Virus record (IMG/VR): IMGVR_UViG_3300042465_003126 | Span: 1 to 20,110 of that record | Length of the DNA stretch: 20,110 bases | Strand: one strand, 5' to 3' | Source: a virus | Shown here: positions 5,290-10,866 of the stretch, one piece after another | How positions within the stretch are numbered: position 1 is the stretch's first letter | Layout: each line of letters begins with the position of its first letter | Translations under genes and position numbers: made by a program | The notes under the pieces: generated by a model | What the model was told of the DNA's origin: nothing | What the model saw: only the letters and a program-made list of their open reading frames with translations | Database searches by the model: none

Positions 5290-5339
5290 TTTATGCGTGT
5301 ATTGCCTTAATTCTGCGAATACTTGGCGGCAAACGCTAA
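5286..5339 (+). CDS. Terminal microprotein of operon (17 aa)
   Basis: An ATGA overlap with the preceding gene opens a 17-codon frame, MIYACIALILRILGGKR, that ends nine bases before the operon terminator stem. The peptide is hydrophobic with a basic tail, so it could be a minute membrane peptide. Its exact fit between a coupled start and the terminator argues for reality, but such a short frame can arise by chance. Confidence 0.4.
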   Translation: MIYACIALILRILGGKR

Positions 5340-5347
5340 ACCCTCAG

Positions 5348-5370
5348 ACCCTCTTAGGAGGGTTTTTTCT
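5348..5370 (+). terminator. Rho-independent terminator of the plus-strand operon
   Basis: A perfect six-pair stem ACCCTC (5348-5353), loop TTAG, GAGGGT (5358-5363) is followed by a T-rich run TTTTTCT. It lies nine bases beyond the last small gene. The reverse orientation has no comparable T-tract. Confidence 0.88.
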
Positions 5371-5394
5371 TGTCTTGCGTAGGTTGGGATGGGC

Positions 5395-5423
5395 AAGCCC
5401 TTAAAAACGCCTAGAAAGGGCTT
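5395..5423. terminator. Inverted repeat at convergent gene junction
   Basis: AAGCCCTT (5395-5402) and AAGGGCTT (5416-5423) form a perfect eight-pair stem with a 13-base loop that overlaps the end of the Ref-like nuclease gene. On the plus strand it is followed by only two further T, and no T-tract follows on the minus strand. It may be a weak secondary terminator or an mRNA 3'-end stabiliser. Confidence 0.4.
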
Positions 5424-5701
5424 TTAGAGCCTTTGGTGGGCATTTCCTCGCACAATCTGCGGATGGTCTCGTTGAGTGCGTCTATTTCATCCATCTTGTT
5501 TATAGCAAATGCCCTACGTTGACCATGCCATCCCATCACTGGATTTCGGTGGCAATCTACACATAAAGCAATGCAAGTATATTGAAGCCCTTGTTTGTAA
5601 TGGTGGGCTTCGCTTGGTGGTGGGGCTTCACAGACTGAACACGGCAAAGACTTGACCCTTGCAAGGTGTAGCCTTTCCCTTGCGCTTAGTTTGTTGTTCA
5701 A
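5411..5701 (-). CDS. Ref-like (RecA-dependent) HNH nuclease
   Basis: The product resembles the C-terminal nuclease domain of phage P1 Ref, a RecA-dependent nuclease that nicks at D-loops. Visible features are a CSVC pair, EAHHYKQG, CVDCH, GWHG and KMDEIDALN, in the family order. At 96 residues it is a minimal form. I chose the TTG at 5701, which overlaps the upstream stop (TTGA) and follows GAAGG at seven bases. An in-frame GTG at 5749 has a poorly spaced Shine-Dalgarno sequence and would overlap the upstream gene by 52 bases. It ends the minus-strand replication/recombination operon and would work with RusA and ERF. Confidence 0.85.
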   Translation of the reverse strand: MNNKLSARERLHLARVKSLPCSVCEAPPPSEAHHYKQGLQYTCIALCVDCHRNPVMGWHGQRRAFAINKMDEIDALNETIRRLCEEMPTKGSKSPF

Positions 5702-6021
5702 GTGGTGGCCTTCATTTCCATTCGGGCAGAGTATTGCTCTGTTCGCCACACCTCAATTCTTGCTTGTGCCGCAGTCATGAGCCATCTAAAACGCTCTTCC
5801 TTCTCTACGGCTTCCCTGATTCCATCAAGTATTTCGATGTATTCAGGGTGGGCATAAGCAAAGGTTTCCTGTTTTCCAAGAACTTCTGTTCCCGCTTGAC
5901 TCGCCAGTTGTGCCTTGCGTGATTTGCGAAACTCCTCTAAATACATTCTGTCGGCCTTCGCTTTTGCGTACAGTGGCGCAGTGTCAATCAGGAATTGGAT
6001 TGCTTTGGTGGGTTCGTTCAT
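5698..6021 (-). CDS. Conserved-type hypothetical phage protein (107 aa)
   Basis: This is a highly charged helical protein with the pattern IQFLIDTAPLYAKAKADRMY followed by LEEFRKSRKA. I associate it with an uncharacterised small phage family found next to replication genes. A Tyr/Pro-containing middle (ETFAYAHPEYIEILDGIREA) and a C-terminal helix follow. It overlaps the upstream gene by ATGA and the Ref-like gene by TTGA. A coiled-coil or nucleic-acid accessory role would fit but is unproven. Confidence 0.82.
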   Translation of the reverse strand: MNEPTKAIQFLIDTAPLYAKAKADRMYLEEFRKSRKAQLASQAGTEVLGKQETFAYAHPEYIEILDGIREAVEKEERFRWLMTAAQARIEVWRTEQYSARMEMKATT

Positions 6022-6254
6022 ACATCCTCGGTTTTATAGTTCAGTTTGTGATGCTGAAACCGCATTGCCGCTTCACACTCCAACTCCTTAAATGACTCGT
6101 CACTTAGCAACCCAATGACATTGCGAGTTTGATACCAAACTTCTTTGATTGACTCGTTGTATGTGCCATCCTCGTCTGAGGAATACTCATAAACTACTGT
6201 AACGATCTCGCTACCCGCACCTACTGTTGTGTCAAATTCCCAAGTTGATTCCAT
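6018..6254 (-). CDS. Conserved-type hypothetical phage protein (78 aa)
   Basis: This small acidic protein has a beta-rich N-terminal half (WEFDTTVGAGSEIVTVVYEY) and a helical end (LSDESFKELECEAAMRFQ). I have an impression of similar small proteins in phages of Gram-negative bacteria, always unnamed. AACAGGAG seven bases before the ATG supports the start at 6254. It is the first gene after a 66-bp gap that contains an AGGG-CCCT palindrome, so it may begin its own transcript. The stop is coupled to the next gene by ATGA. Confidence 0.8.
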   Translation of the reverse strand: MESTWEFDTTVGAGSEIVTVVYEYSSDEDGTYNESIKEVWYQTRNVIGLLSDESFKELECEAAMRFQHHKLNYKTEDV

Positions 6255-6308
6255 GATGTAACTCCTGTTAAAAATTAAATGTTATTCCTATTTTGGAATG
6301 TTTTGAAT

Positions 6309-6321
6309 AGGGATAAACCCT
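6309..6321 (-). promoter_or_regulatory. AGGG-CCCT palindrome between RusA and downstream gene
   Basis: Read on the minus strand, AGGGTTTATCCCT abuts the RusA stop codon and lies about 55 bases before the next start. A TTGGAC eight bases upstream of it resembles a -35 element, but no good -10 is seen. A second inverted repeat, ATTCC-TATTTT-GGAAT, lies nearby at 6284-6299. The motif matches the sites at 2086-2133 and 9121-9132. Confidence 0.4.
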
Positions 6322-6749
6322 TAGTCCAAGCATTCTTTTACGCAAACATCTATTCCTGATTGACTTGAGTAAACCTTCGACACATGAAAGTTTACGATTT
6401 GACAATCATCCCTGTAAACAACTCCATTCATTGCATCTTCTACGCTCTTGAGAACATTTGATGCGTCAGGCTTCTTAATTGGTTTCTCAAGGCCGTTTAA
6501 ACAGTCTGCTATTTTCTTTTTAGAGTAAGACTTGGGGATAGGTGCTCGAATGTAGAGATACAGATTTACAGGGGTTTCCAGTGGCTCAGAACTTCCCATT
6601 GCTTCTGTTGCGGCTTCTTTGATTAAAGATTCGTAGGTTCTTGTTTTGTCAGGGGTGTAAGTCTGGACAAAGTTTCCCCGCCTAGCGTACCTTGCTCTTT
6701 GCTTGCCAACAGGGTCAGCATCCAACTTAAAAGTCACCATAAAAGTCAT
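6321..6749 (-). CDS. rusA: RusA-family Holliday junction resolvase
   Basis: This 142-residue protein matches the length and pattern of RusA, a homodimeric endonuclease that resolves four-way DNA junctions. Signature parts are GKQRARYARRG near the N-terminus, KPDASNVLKSVEDAMNG around 92-108, and VVYRDDCQIV just after. In E. coli RusA the first motif carries two catalytic Asp residues (D-x-D-N). Here the second position is Ser (D-A-S-N), while the later Asp residues are present. The start at 6749 overlaps the upstream stop by ATGA; a Met three codons later is possible. It probably resolves branched replication or recombination intermediates. Confidence 0.88.
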   Translation of the reverse strand: MTFMVTFKLDADPVGKQRARYARRGNFVQTYTPDKTRTYESLIKEAATEAMGSSEPLETPVNLYLYIRAPIPKSYSKKKIADCLNGLEKPIKKPDASNVLKSVEDAMNGVVYRDDCQIVNFHVSKVYSSQSGIDVCVKECLD

Positions 6750-6958
6750 AGAAGTGTCCCATCTTTGATTCGGTTCATATATTCCCTTATGCGATCTCTT
6801 GCGCCAGTGCCATAGATTCTTTCGGCTCTCTCCAATCTGGCACGAATGAGATCACGATTTTTACTTCCTTCCCAATTCCGATAAAGCTCTCTTGCCTCGG
6901 CTTGCTCAAGAATTACTCTATCGCTTGGGTTCTCTGTGTTTCTTCTACTCCAAGTCAC
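6746..6958 (-). CDS. Small basic helical protein (70 aa)
   Basis: This 70-residue highly charged protein is rich in Arg and Glu (EQAEARELYRNWEGSKNRD then RARLERAERIYGTGARDRIR). It probably consists of long helices, perhaps a coiled coil. It starts at a GTG that overlaps the end of the upstream 35-codon gene by 14 bases, and its TGA overlaps the RusA ATG. The position suggests a RusA partner or nucleic-acid-binding accessory, but no family is recognised. Confidence 0.75.
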   Translation of the reverse strand: MTWSRRNTENPSDRVILEQAEARELYRNWEGSKNRDLIRARLERAERIYGTGARDRIREYMNRIKDGTLL

Positions 6959-7052
6959 CAGTTAACTCCAATGCTGTGTTTATCAGGTGAAGCGGGTATG
7001 GCACACCATCTTTCACTCTGTCTAACAGTCTCATAGCTTCAAAATAGTTCAT
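6945..7052 (-). CDS. Microprotein between Mom-like and RusA genes (35 aa)
   Basis: This 35-codon gene begins at an ATG overlapping the Mom-like stop (ATGA) and overlaps the next gene by 14 bases. The product MNYFEAMRLLDRVKDGVPYP continues with LHLINTALELTGDLE and should be helical. The pattern looks like a small unnamed phage family that I have the impression of seeing elsewhere. Its exact fit in a coupled chain supports translation. It could be a regulator or partner of the modification enzyme, but no evidence separates that from independent roles. Confidence 0.65.
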   Translation of the reverse strand: MNYFEAMRLLDRVKDGVPYPLHLINTALELTGDLE

Positions 7053-7705
7053 ACAAATAAAAGTTGTTGGGTTTTTACAGTTGTTCCAGAGTCATATCTC
7101 TGAGAGTCGCCTTTGGGATACGGCATAACTTCGTATTTCAGCTTTGACCGCATGACTTTCTTGTCAGTCTTTGACCCGTGAAAGATGATGTAACGATGTT
7201 TCCTAGATCGTTCGACATAGTAAAAATCATCGCCATGAAGCTCTTTTATCTCTGCTAAGGTCAATCCATCGCCAATGGTTTTAGCGTGTTTATGCTCTTG
7301 TCCTTTTATAGTCCAATCAATTCTGTTTGCTGATAAACCCGTGTAAAGGAAATTGGTGGCTTGATAAACGTAGCCAACATGACCTTTGCTTGTGTCGGCA
7401 AACGAAACCACAATCATCGGTTTTGGCAATAGTTTGATTGAGTTCGCAACAAGGAATGATGCTTCGTTTTTATAGTTGTCCAACAAACAGACTCGGTTTA
7501 ATTCTAAAACTTTGTCTGAGTATTCTTTCCCACAGATTCCCATGCAAAGTGGTGGTGAGGCGGGAATTCCGTAGGTCACTACGCCAACCAGAATGTCATC
7601 TTTGTAAAGCCCAAACGCAAACATTATTTGTGGCATCCGCTTGGCATAGTGTTTTTCAAGCAACCAAGGCTCAACTTCAAAGTTGTTTATTGGCAACACT
7701 TTCAT
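7049..7705 (-). CDS. mom: Mom-like DNA-modification protein (GNAT-type fold)
   Basis: This 218-residue protein resembles the Mom family named for phage Mu Mom, which converts adenine in DNA to a carbamoylmethyl-type derivative that blocks many restriction enzymes. Family-like segments are LLEKHYAKRMPQ near 15-26, FGLYKDDILVGVVTYGIPAS around 31-50, VLELNRVCLL, ASFLVANSIKLLPKP, VVSFADTSKGHVGYVYQATN and RSRKHRYIIF toward the end. The gene overlaps its upstream neighbour by ATGA and the 35-codon gene downstream by ATGA. No Com-like translational activator is visible. A role in protecting phage DNA from restriction is inferred from the family. Confidence 0.85.
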   Translation of the reverse strand: MKVLPINNFEVEPWLLEKHYAKRMPQIMFAFGLYKDDILVGVVTYGIPASPPLCMGICGKEYSDKVLELNRVCLLDNYKNEASFLVANSIKLLPKPMIVVSFADTSKGHVGYVYQATNFLYTGLSANRIDWTIKGQEHKHAKTIGDGLTLAEIKELHGDDFYYVERSRKHRYIIFHGSKTDKKVMRSKLKYEVMPYPKGDSQRYDSGTTVKTQQLLFV

Positions 7706-8427
7706 GCTCTACCCCTGATTTGAGCCATCCTAGCCAACACTTCTAGCGGAATAGGTGCGGCTTTTTTTGCGTCTTCCTCTATTTTCAACAAAGCAAGGTT
7801 AGGCTCATTCTTTGATGGAACTGTGAGCCTCACAATGTCTGCGGGGTTTGGTTTGACAACCCAATCTGCTTTGAATGCTTGCCAACCACGAACAACACAT
7901 TCTTCCAATGCTTTCTCAAGTGTCCAACCAATCTTTTGCGCTTCGCTTGAAATTGCATCAATGGCTCTCTGGGTTATCGGTGCTCTCTTGGCTTTCCTCA
8001 ATGTTTTGAATTCTTGCCAAACAGAATTAGAAACACCGCTAGGTGGTGCAACGCTAGTTGCTTTCTTCTTTGTCTCTGTCTCTCCCTCTGTCTCTGTCTC
8101 TGTCTCTGGGATAGCAACTTGCTTGCGTTCTGCTAGCACTCCGCTAACAAGTATGAAAAAGTCGTTATCAATCAACGGCTTAACTCCATCTTGATATTCT
8201 TTTGGCGTGATATGCAATCGAAAGACTAGCTCATCTAGTGAGCCATCAAAAACACCATCTTTTGACTCACTTGCAAGCAACCAAAGCATTGGTGCTATCG
8301 CTTTGCTAGCAATAGGCAAGCGCATATAAGACCTATCGTTTAACAGGTCACGATGAAGTTTTATCCAAGGGGGGCAACGATCTTTGTAGTGCTGAAAGAT
8401 AGCCCAATTTTTCGGCTGTAAAAGCAT
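7702..8427 (-). CDS. Phage replication protein (DnaT/O-like C-terminal domain)
   Basis: The N-terminal part (MLLQPKNWAIFQHYKDRCPP, then WIKLHRDLLND) matches phage replication proteins with a winged-helix start domain. The C-terminal part has the W-x2-F...RKAKRAPIT...GWTLEKAL...GWQAFKADW pattern seen in primosomal and helicase-loading phage proteins. A low-complexity Glu-Thr linker separates them, encoded by a hexanucleotide repeat. I chose the ATG at 8427 because GTGGA lies about seven bases before it; an in-frame GTG at 8451 would add eight residues but has no ribosome-binding site. The likely role is origin recognition or helicase loading. No helicase or polymerase gene is visible in this window. 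Confidence 0.8.
   Translation of the reverse strand: MLLQPKNWAIFQHYKDRCPPWIKLHRDLLNDRSYMRLPIASKAIAPMLWLLASESKDGVFDGSLDELVFRLHITPKEYQDGVKPLIDNDFFILVSGVLAERKQVAIPETETETEGETETKKKATSVAPPSGVSNSVWQEFKTLRKAKRAPITQRAIDAISSEAQKIGWTLEKALEECVVRGWQAFKADWVVKPNPADIVRLTVPSKNEPNLALLKIEEDAKKAAPIPLEVLARMAQIRGRA
8071..8108. repeat. Hexanucleotide microsatellite (TCTCTG units)
   Basis: About six tandem hexamers of the type TCTCTG, one of them changed to TCCCTC, encode the ETETETEGETET linker of the replication protein on the minus strand. Because the unit is six bases, slippage would lengthen or shorten the linker by two residues without a frameshift. Confidence 0.8.
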
Positions 8428-8538
8428 AATTTTTTCCACTTTAAAAGCCACTTAAAAGCAAAAGAAACCTCGGCAGAGGAGAAAGTGGGAACCCTTTTCA
8501 ATGCGCTCATGACTTCGCATCTAGCCGTGTTTCAAAAC

Positions 8539-8567
8539 ATTGTATCAAATAAATTGATTGTTGGTAA
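8539..8567 (-). promoter_or_regulatory. Putative sigma-70 promoter for replication gene
   Basis: On the minus strand, TTACCA (8562-8567) and TACAAT (8539-8544) are spaced by 17 bases and would start transcription about 100 bases before the replication gene. The promoter overlaps the end of the upstream HTH gene. The leader contains the palindrome GGGTTCCC (8487-8494) and a small GC-rich hairpin at 8468-8479. Confidence 0.35.
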
Positions 8568-8907
8568 TTTCATTTGTTGGTTTTCTGCCAAACAAACGAA
8601 TAGCTTGGTTGTTCATAGAAGCATATTCAGCCTTAGTGAAGATACCTTTAGCGTTTCTGATGTCAAACGGGTTTAGCAGATCACGGGGTTCTTCTACCTT
8701 TTCAGCCTCAATCATGTGTGGTGCTAAGGTATATTGAGAAACCCAAGAACGACCCATCTTAACTTTTCCAATTTTTAGTTTCTTCTTGTAGCTCATCTTT
8801 GTGCAACAAGCTGCAATAGATAGTCTTGGGATGCCAGTTAGGTCTTCTAGTTGATAGGACGTAAGTGGGCCGTTTTGTAATGCTCTGATAACTGCTTCTT
8901 GGGTCAT
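8545..8907 (-). CDS. Small helix-turn-helix protein
   Basis: The N-terminal 50 residues have winged-helix spacing: VIRALQNGPLTSYQLEDLTG followed by a recognition-helix-like IPRLSIAACCTKM and a basic wing (KKKLKIGKVKMG). The C-terminal half is less structured (NPFDIRNAKGIFTKAEYASM). It is therefore a likely DNA-binding protein of 120 residues, perhaps a regulator or replication accessory. It overlaps the upstream 59-codon gene by ATGA. A 117-bp gap with a promoter-like sequence separates it from the replication gene downstream. Its target is unknown. Confidence 0.78.
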   Translation of the reverse strand: MTQEAVIRALQNGPLTSYQLEDLTGIPRLSIAACCTKMSYKKKLKIGKVKMGRSWVSQYTLAPHMIEAEKVEEPRDLLNPFDIRNAKGIFTKAEYASMNNQAIRLFGRKPTNEITNNQFI

Positions 8908-9083
8908 TTGTAAAGGTTCTCCAGGTTGATTGTTCGGTTTAGATGGAGTTCTAGCGTTCTGGCAAGCAAAGCTGTTACAGCCGCATCAAAGTCCTCTGGT
9001 TCGGTTGTATAAGCATCTGCCATTGTTTGAGAGTACCCAAGCAAGGCTTCAGCGCATCTTTTTTCAAGTATTTCAGTTTTCAT
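8904..9083 (-). CDS. Small hypothetical protein (59 aa), first gene of minus operon
   Basis: This 59-residue protein (MKTEILEKRCAEALLGYSQT, then ...DFDAAVTALLARTLELHLN...) is predicted to be entirely helical and acidic. It is coupled to the HTH gene by ATGA and is the first minus-strand gene after the divergent control region at 9084-9206. Possible coupling to the HTH partner suggests the two may work together. No family is recognised. Confidence 0.65.
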   Translation of the reverse strand: MKTEILEKRCAEALLGYSQTMADAYTTEPEDFDAAVTALLARTLELHLNRTINLENLYK

Positions 9084-9111
9084 ACGCAGAATACTACTGT
9101 TGTTTTTATGC

Positions 9112-9140
9112 TTGTCTATTAGGGTTTATCCTAGTATAAA
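9112..9140 (+). promoter_or_regulatory. Promoter with AGGG-CCT operator in its spacer
   Basis: TTGTCT (9112-9117), a 17-base spacer and TATAAA (9135-9140) form a good sigma-70-type promoter for the plus-strand recombination operon. The palindrome AGGGTTTATCCT (9121-9132) lies wholly inside the spacer. On the minus strand TATACT (9133-9138), with a weak GTGCCA 16 bases upstream, could start the divergent operon, placing the same palindrome at its start site. One bound protein could therefore control both directions. Confidence 0.55.
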
Positions 9141-9206
9141 AAGATAAAAAGGTGTGGCACATTATCGGTGTGGGCAAACAGTAACCCACGTTCAACAGGA
9201 GTAAAT

Positions 9207-9407
9207 ATGCCGATTCTTAATGGAAAAAAGGTTGTAGACCTAGAAGTAGATGGAGTAGATAGCAGAGACTTTCCAGACTTCTCTGATGCCTACTTTTCAA
9301 GTGGATGCTATGAAGATGGAACACCATTGACAGAAGATGAGTTGAATAAACTTACCGATCTGGCGGGTGATGTTCTGTGGACAATGGCTTATGAAAGTTT
9401 CCATTGA
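9207..9407 (+). CDS. Small acidic phage protein (66 aa)
   Basis: The start at 9207 is chosen because ACAGGAG lies seven bases upstream; an upstream in-frame ATG at 9168 has no such site. The product MPILNGKKVVDLEVDGVDSR is followed by an acidic, aromatic stretch (DFPDFSDAYFSSGCYEDGTP) and a helical end. I recognise the DSRDFPDFSDAYFSSGCYEDG pattern from small unnamed phage proteins. It is the first gene of the ERF operon and overlaps the next by TTGA. Its role is unknown. Confidence 0.8.
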   Translation: MPILNGKKVVDLEVDGVDSRDFPDFSDAYFSSGCYEDGTPLTEDELNKLTDLAGDVLWTMAYESFH

Positions 9408-9592
9408 AAACACTATTCCAAACCTATGTGTCAGAGTTCTCAGACATACACTACTGCCCCTATTGCCTAGCAATCAAAGGGGATAAAATAGTTTGCTGCC
9501 TAGAAGCAGACTTTATCGAGTTCAAGGATTTATATCTTGAACAACAAAAAGAGATTATTCAACAAGAGTTAAATGAAAATCAAAGGAGTTAA
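9404..9592 (+). CDS. Small Cys-containing hypothetical protein (62 aa)
   Basis: This gene starts at a TTG that overlaps the preceding TGA (TTGA), with GAAAG nearby. It is one of two TTG starts inferred in the window. The product has CPYC and a CC pair (HYCPYCLAIKGDKIVCCLEA), so a small zinc-binding knuckle is possible, followed by an acidic helix (FKDLYLEQQKEIIQQELNEN). The ERF gene begins two bases after its stop. No family is recognised. Confidence 0.65.
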   Translation: MKTLFQTYVSEFSDIHYCPYCLAIKGDKIVCCLEADFIEFKDLYLEQQKEIIQQELNENQRS

Positions 9593-9594
9593 TC

Positions 9595-10209
9595 ATGGGT
9601 GTACATAAAAAGCTAATGGAGGCAAGGTTACTCTTGCAACACGCTCCACTTAAAAAGTCGGGTCACAACAAGTTTGCAGGGTATTCGTACTTTGAATTAG
9701 GTGACTTTCTGCCAACAATCAACTCAATCTTCTATAAGACTGGTTTGTGTGGTGTGGTGTCGTTTGGCAAAGAGTTGGCTAGTCTGACTATCACAGACAC
9801 AGAAGATGGCTCAGAGATCGTTCTGACAAGCCCTATGGCAGAAGCCAATCTAAAGGGTTGCCACCCAATCCAGAACCTTGGTGCGGTAGAAACTTATACC
9901 AGGCGGTATCTGTGGGTTTCAGCAATGGAAATCGTAGAACATGATGCACTCGACTCTTCTCCCCCAATGAAGGAAGATAAGGTCATCATTAGCCCCACTC
10001 AGGGAGCACAACAGGACATTCCAATCGAGGAATTAAGGTATCTTGAAGAAGTGGCAATAGAACTGATTGCCATGTGTGAGCAAGGTGATCCAAGGGCAGC
10101 CTTGGTTAAGTTGGATGAAGAGAACCTAGATAACGAGCAAAAAATCGCTCTATGGACTCTCATGCCCAGTAAAGTAAGAAGTGCGTTAAAGAAAGCGAAG
10201 GAAATGTGA
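9595..10209 (+). CDS. erf: ERF-family single-strand annealing protein
   Basis: This 204-residue protein matches the ERF superfamily of phage single-strand annealing recombinases. Diagnostic stretches are HNKFAGYSYFELGDFLP near 24-40, GLCGVVSFG, a beta-rich core with TDTEDGSEIVLTSPM, and the AVETYTRRYLWVSAM segment near 97-111. The C-terminus is a less conserved charged tail. It would anneal complementary single strands during phage DNA recombination or recombination-dependent replication. The SSB-like gene follows with a one-base overlap, which fits a recombinase/SSB pair. AAGGAG lies eight bases before the ATG. Confidence 0.9.
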   Translation: MGVHKKLMEARLLLQHAPLKKSGHNKFAGYSYFELGDFLPTINSIFYKTGLCGVVSFGKELASLTITDTEDGSEIVLTSPMAEANLKGCHPIQNLGAVETYTRRYLWVSAMEIVEHDALDSSPPMKEDKVIISPTQGAQQDIPIEELRYLEEVAIELIAMCEQGDPRAALVKLDEENLDNEQKIALWTLMPSKVRSALKKAKEM

Positions 10210-10445
10210 TGGAAAAGAAAGATAACAGTGGCGTTTTGTTCAAGAACGACAAAAAAGAGTCAGAGAAACACCCTGATTACAAAGGAAATATCACAGTGGG
10301 TGGTCAGGATTACTGGCTATCAGCATGGATTAAAGAAGGAAAGTCAGGCAAGTTCATGGGTCTAGCAGTATCACCCAAAGAAGACTATCAGCCTAAACAA
10401 GCCCCTAAGAAGGCAAGTTTTGATGAGTCGGATTTGCCCTTTTGA
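10209..10445 (+). CDS. SSB-like small protein with acidic tip
   Basis: The 78-residue product has a beta-rich body (HPDYKGNITVGGQDYWLSAW then KSGKFMGLAVSPKE) and a short Pro/Lys linker. It ends in FDESDLPF, which resembles the acidic partner-binding tip (DDDIPF) of bacterial single-stranded-DNA-binding proteins. The body is shorter than a standard OB-fold SSB, so the family is uncertain. It directly follows the annealase, which supports a role on single-stranded DNA. The ATG at 10209 is preferred over a GTG one codon earlier because AGGA lies six bases before it. Confidence 0.75.
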   Translation: MEKKDNSGVLFKNDKKESEKHPDYKGNITVGGQDYWLSAWIKEGKSGKFMGLAVSPKEDYQPKQAPKKASFDESDLPF

Positions 10446-10471
10446 GTTAAGATAAACCCGAGGGGAACGCT

Positions 10472-10537
10472 GTGCAAAGACTTTTCAAGCTAGCGGACGA
10501 GCAGTTAGTACCCTCACTAATAGGAGTTAATAAATGA
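10472..10537 (+). CDS. Candidate 21-residue leader or microprotein
   Basis: A GTG start preceded by GAGGGG at six bases opens a 21-codon frame (MQRLFKLADEQLVPSLIGVN, then Lys) whose TGA overlaps the next ATG by ATGA. It fills nearly the whole gap between the SSB-like and winged-helix-like genes. It may be a real microprotein or a leader peptide coupling translation of the next gene. Confidence 0.45.
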   Translation: MQRLFKLADEQLVPSLIGVNK

Positions 10538-10866
10538 ATGATATTTTTGGAAGCATGAAACAGTCGATGGAGAGATTCTTTGGTACGCCAGCGTTTAAAC
10601 TGGCTAGAAGAGAAGACCCTGTAACGAGCCATCAAGCGGCTCAAGCAGTTGATAGCACCAAGCTAGAAACAATGGTCTATGAGGCCATTAAAGGCTTCCC
10701 AGATGGATGTATCTCAGATGACATCCTTGGTATGTTCCCAAACTACCCATATTCCTCGATAACAGCAAGGTATCGTGCTTTGTTAGACAAGGGATTTATT
10801 GAAGTTTCGGGTGTCAAACGTGGCAAGTTTGGCAGAAATCAGAGGGTTATGAGGGCAGCAAAATGA
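10534..10866 (+). CDS. Winged-helix-like phage DNA-binding protein (110 aa)
   Basis: The product carries the phage pattern REDPVTSHQAAQAV around 26-39. A winged-helix-like domain follows: VYEAIKGFPDGCISDDILGM, then YSSITARYRALLDKGFIEVS, where SSITARYRAL looks like the recognition helix. A basic C-terminal tail follows. This arrangement occurs in small uncharacterised phage proteins near recombination genes. The start at 10534 follows TAGGAG at eight bases. One GTTTAAAC lies inside (10593-10600). A role as transcriptional regulator or recombination accessory is possible. Confidence 0.78.
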   Translation: MNDIFGSMKQSMERFFGTPAFKLARREDPVTSHQAAQAVDSTKLETMVYEAIKGFPDGCISDDILGMFPNYPYSSITARYRALLDKGFIEVSGVKRGKFGRNQRVMRAAK

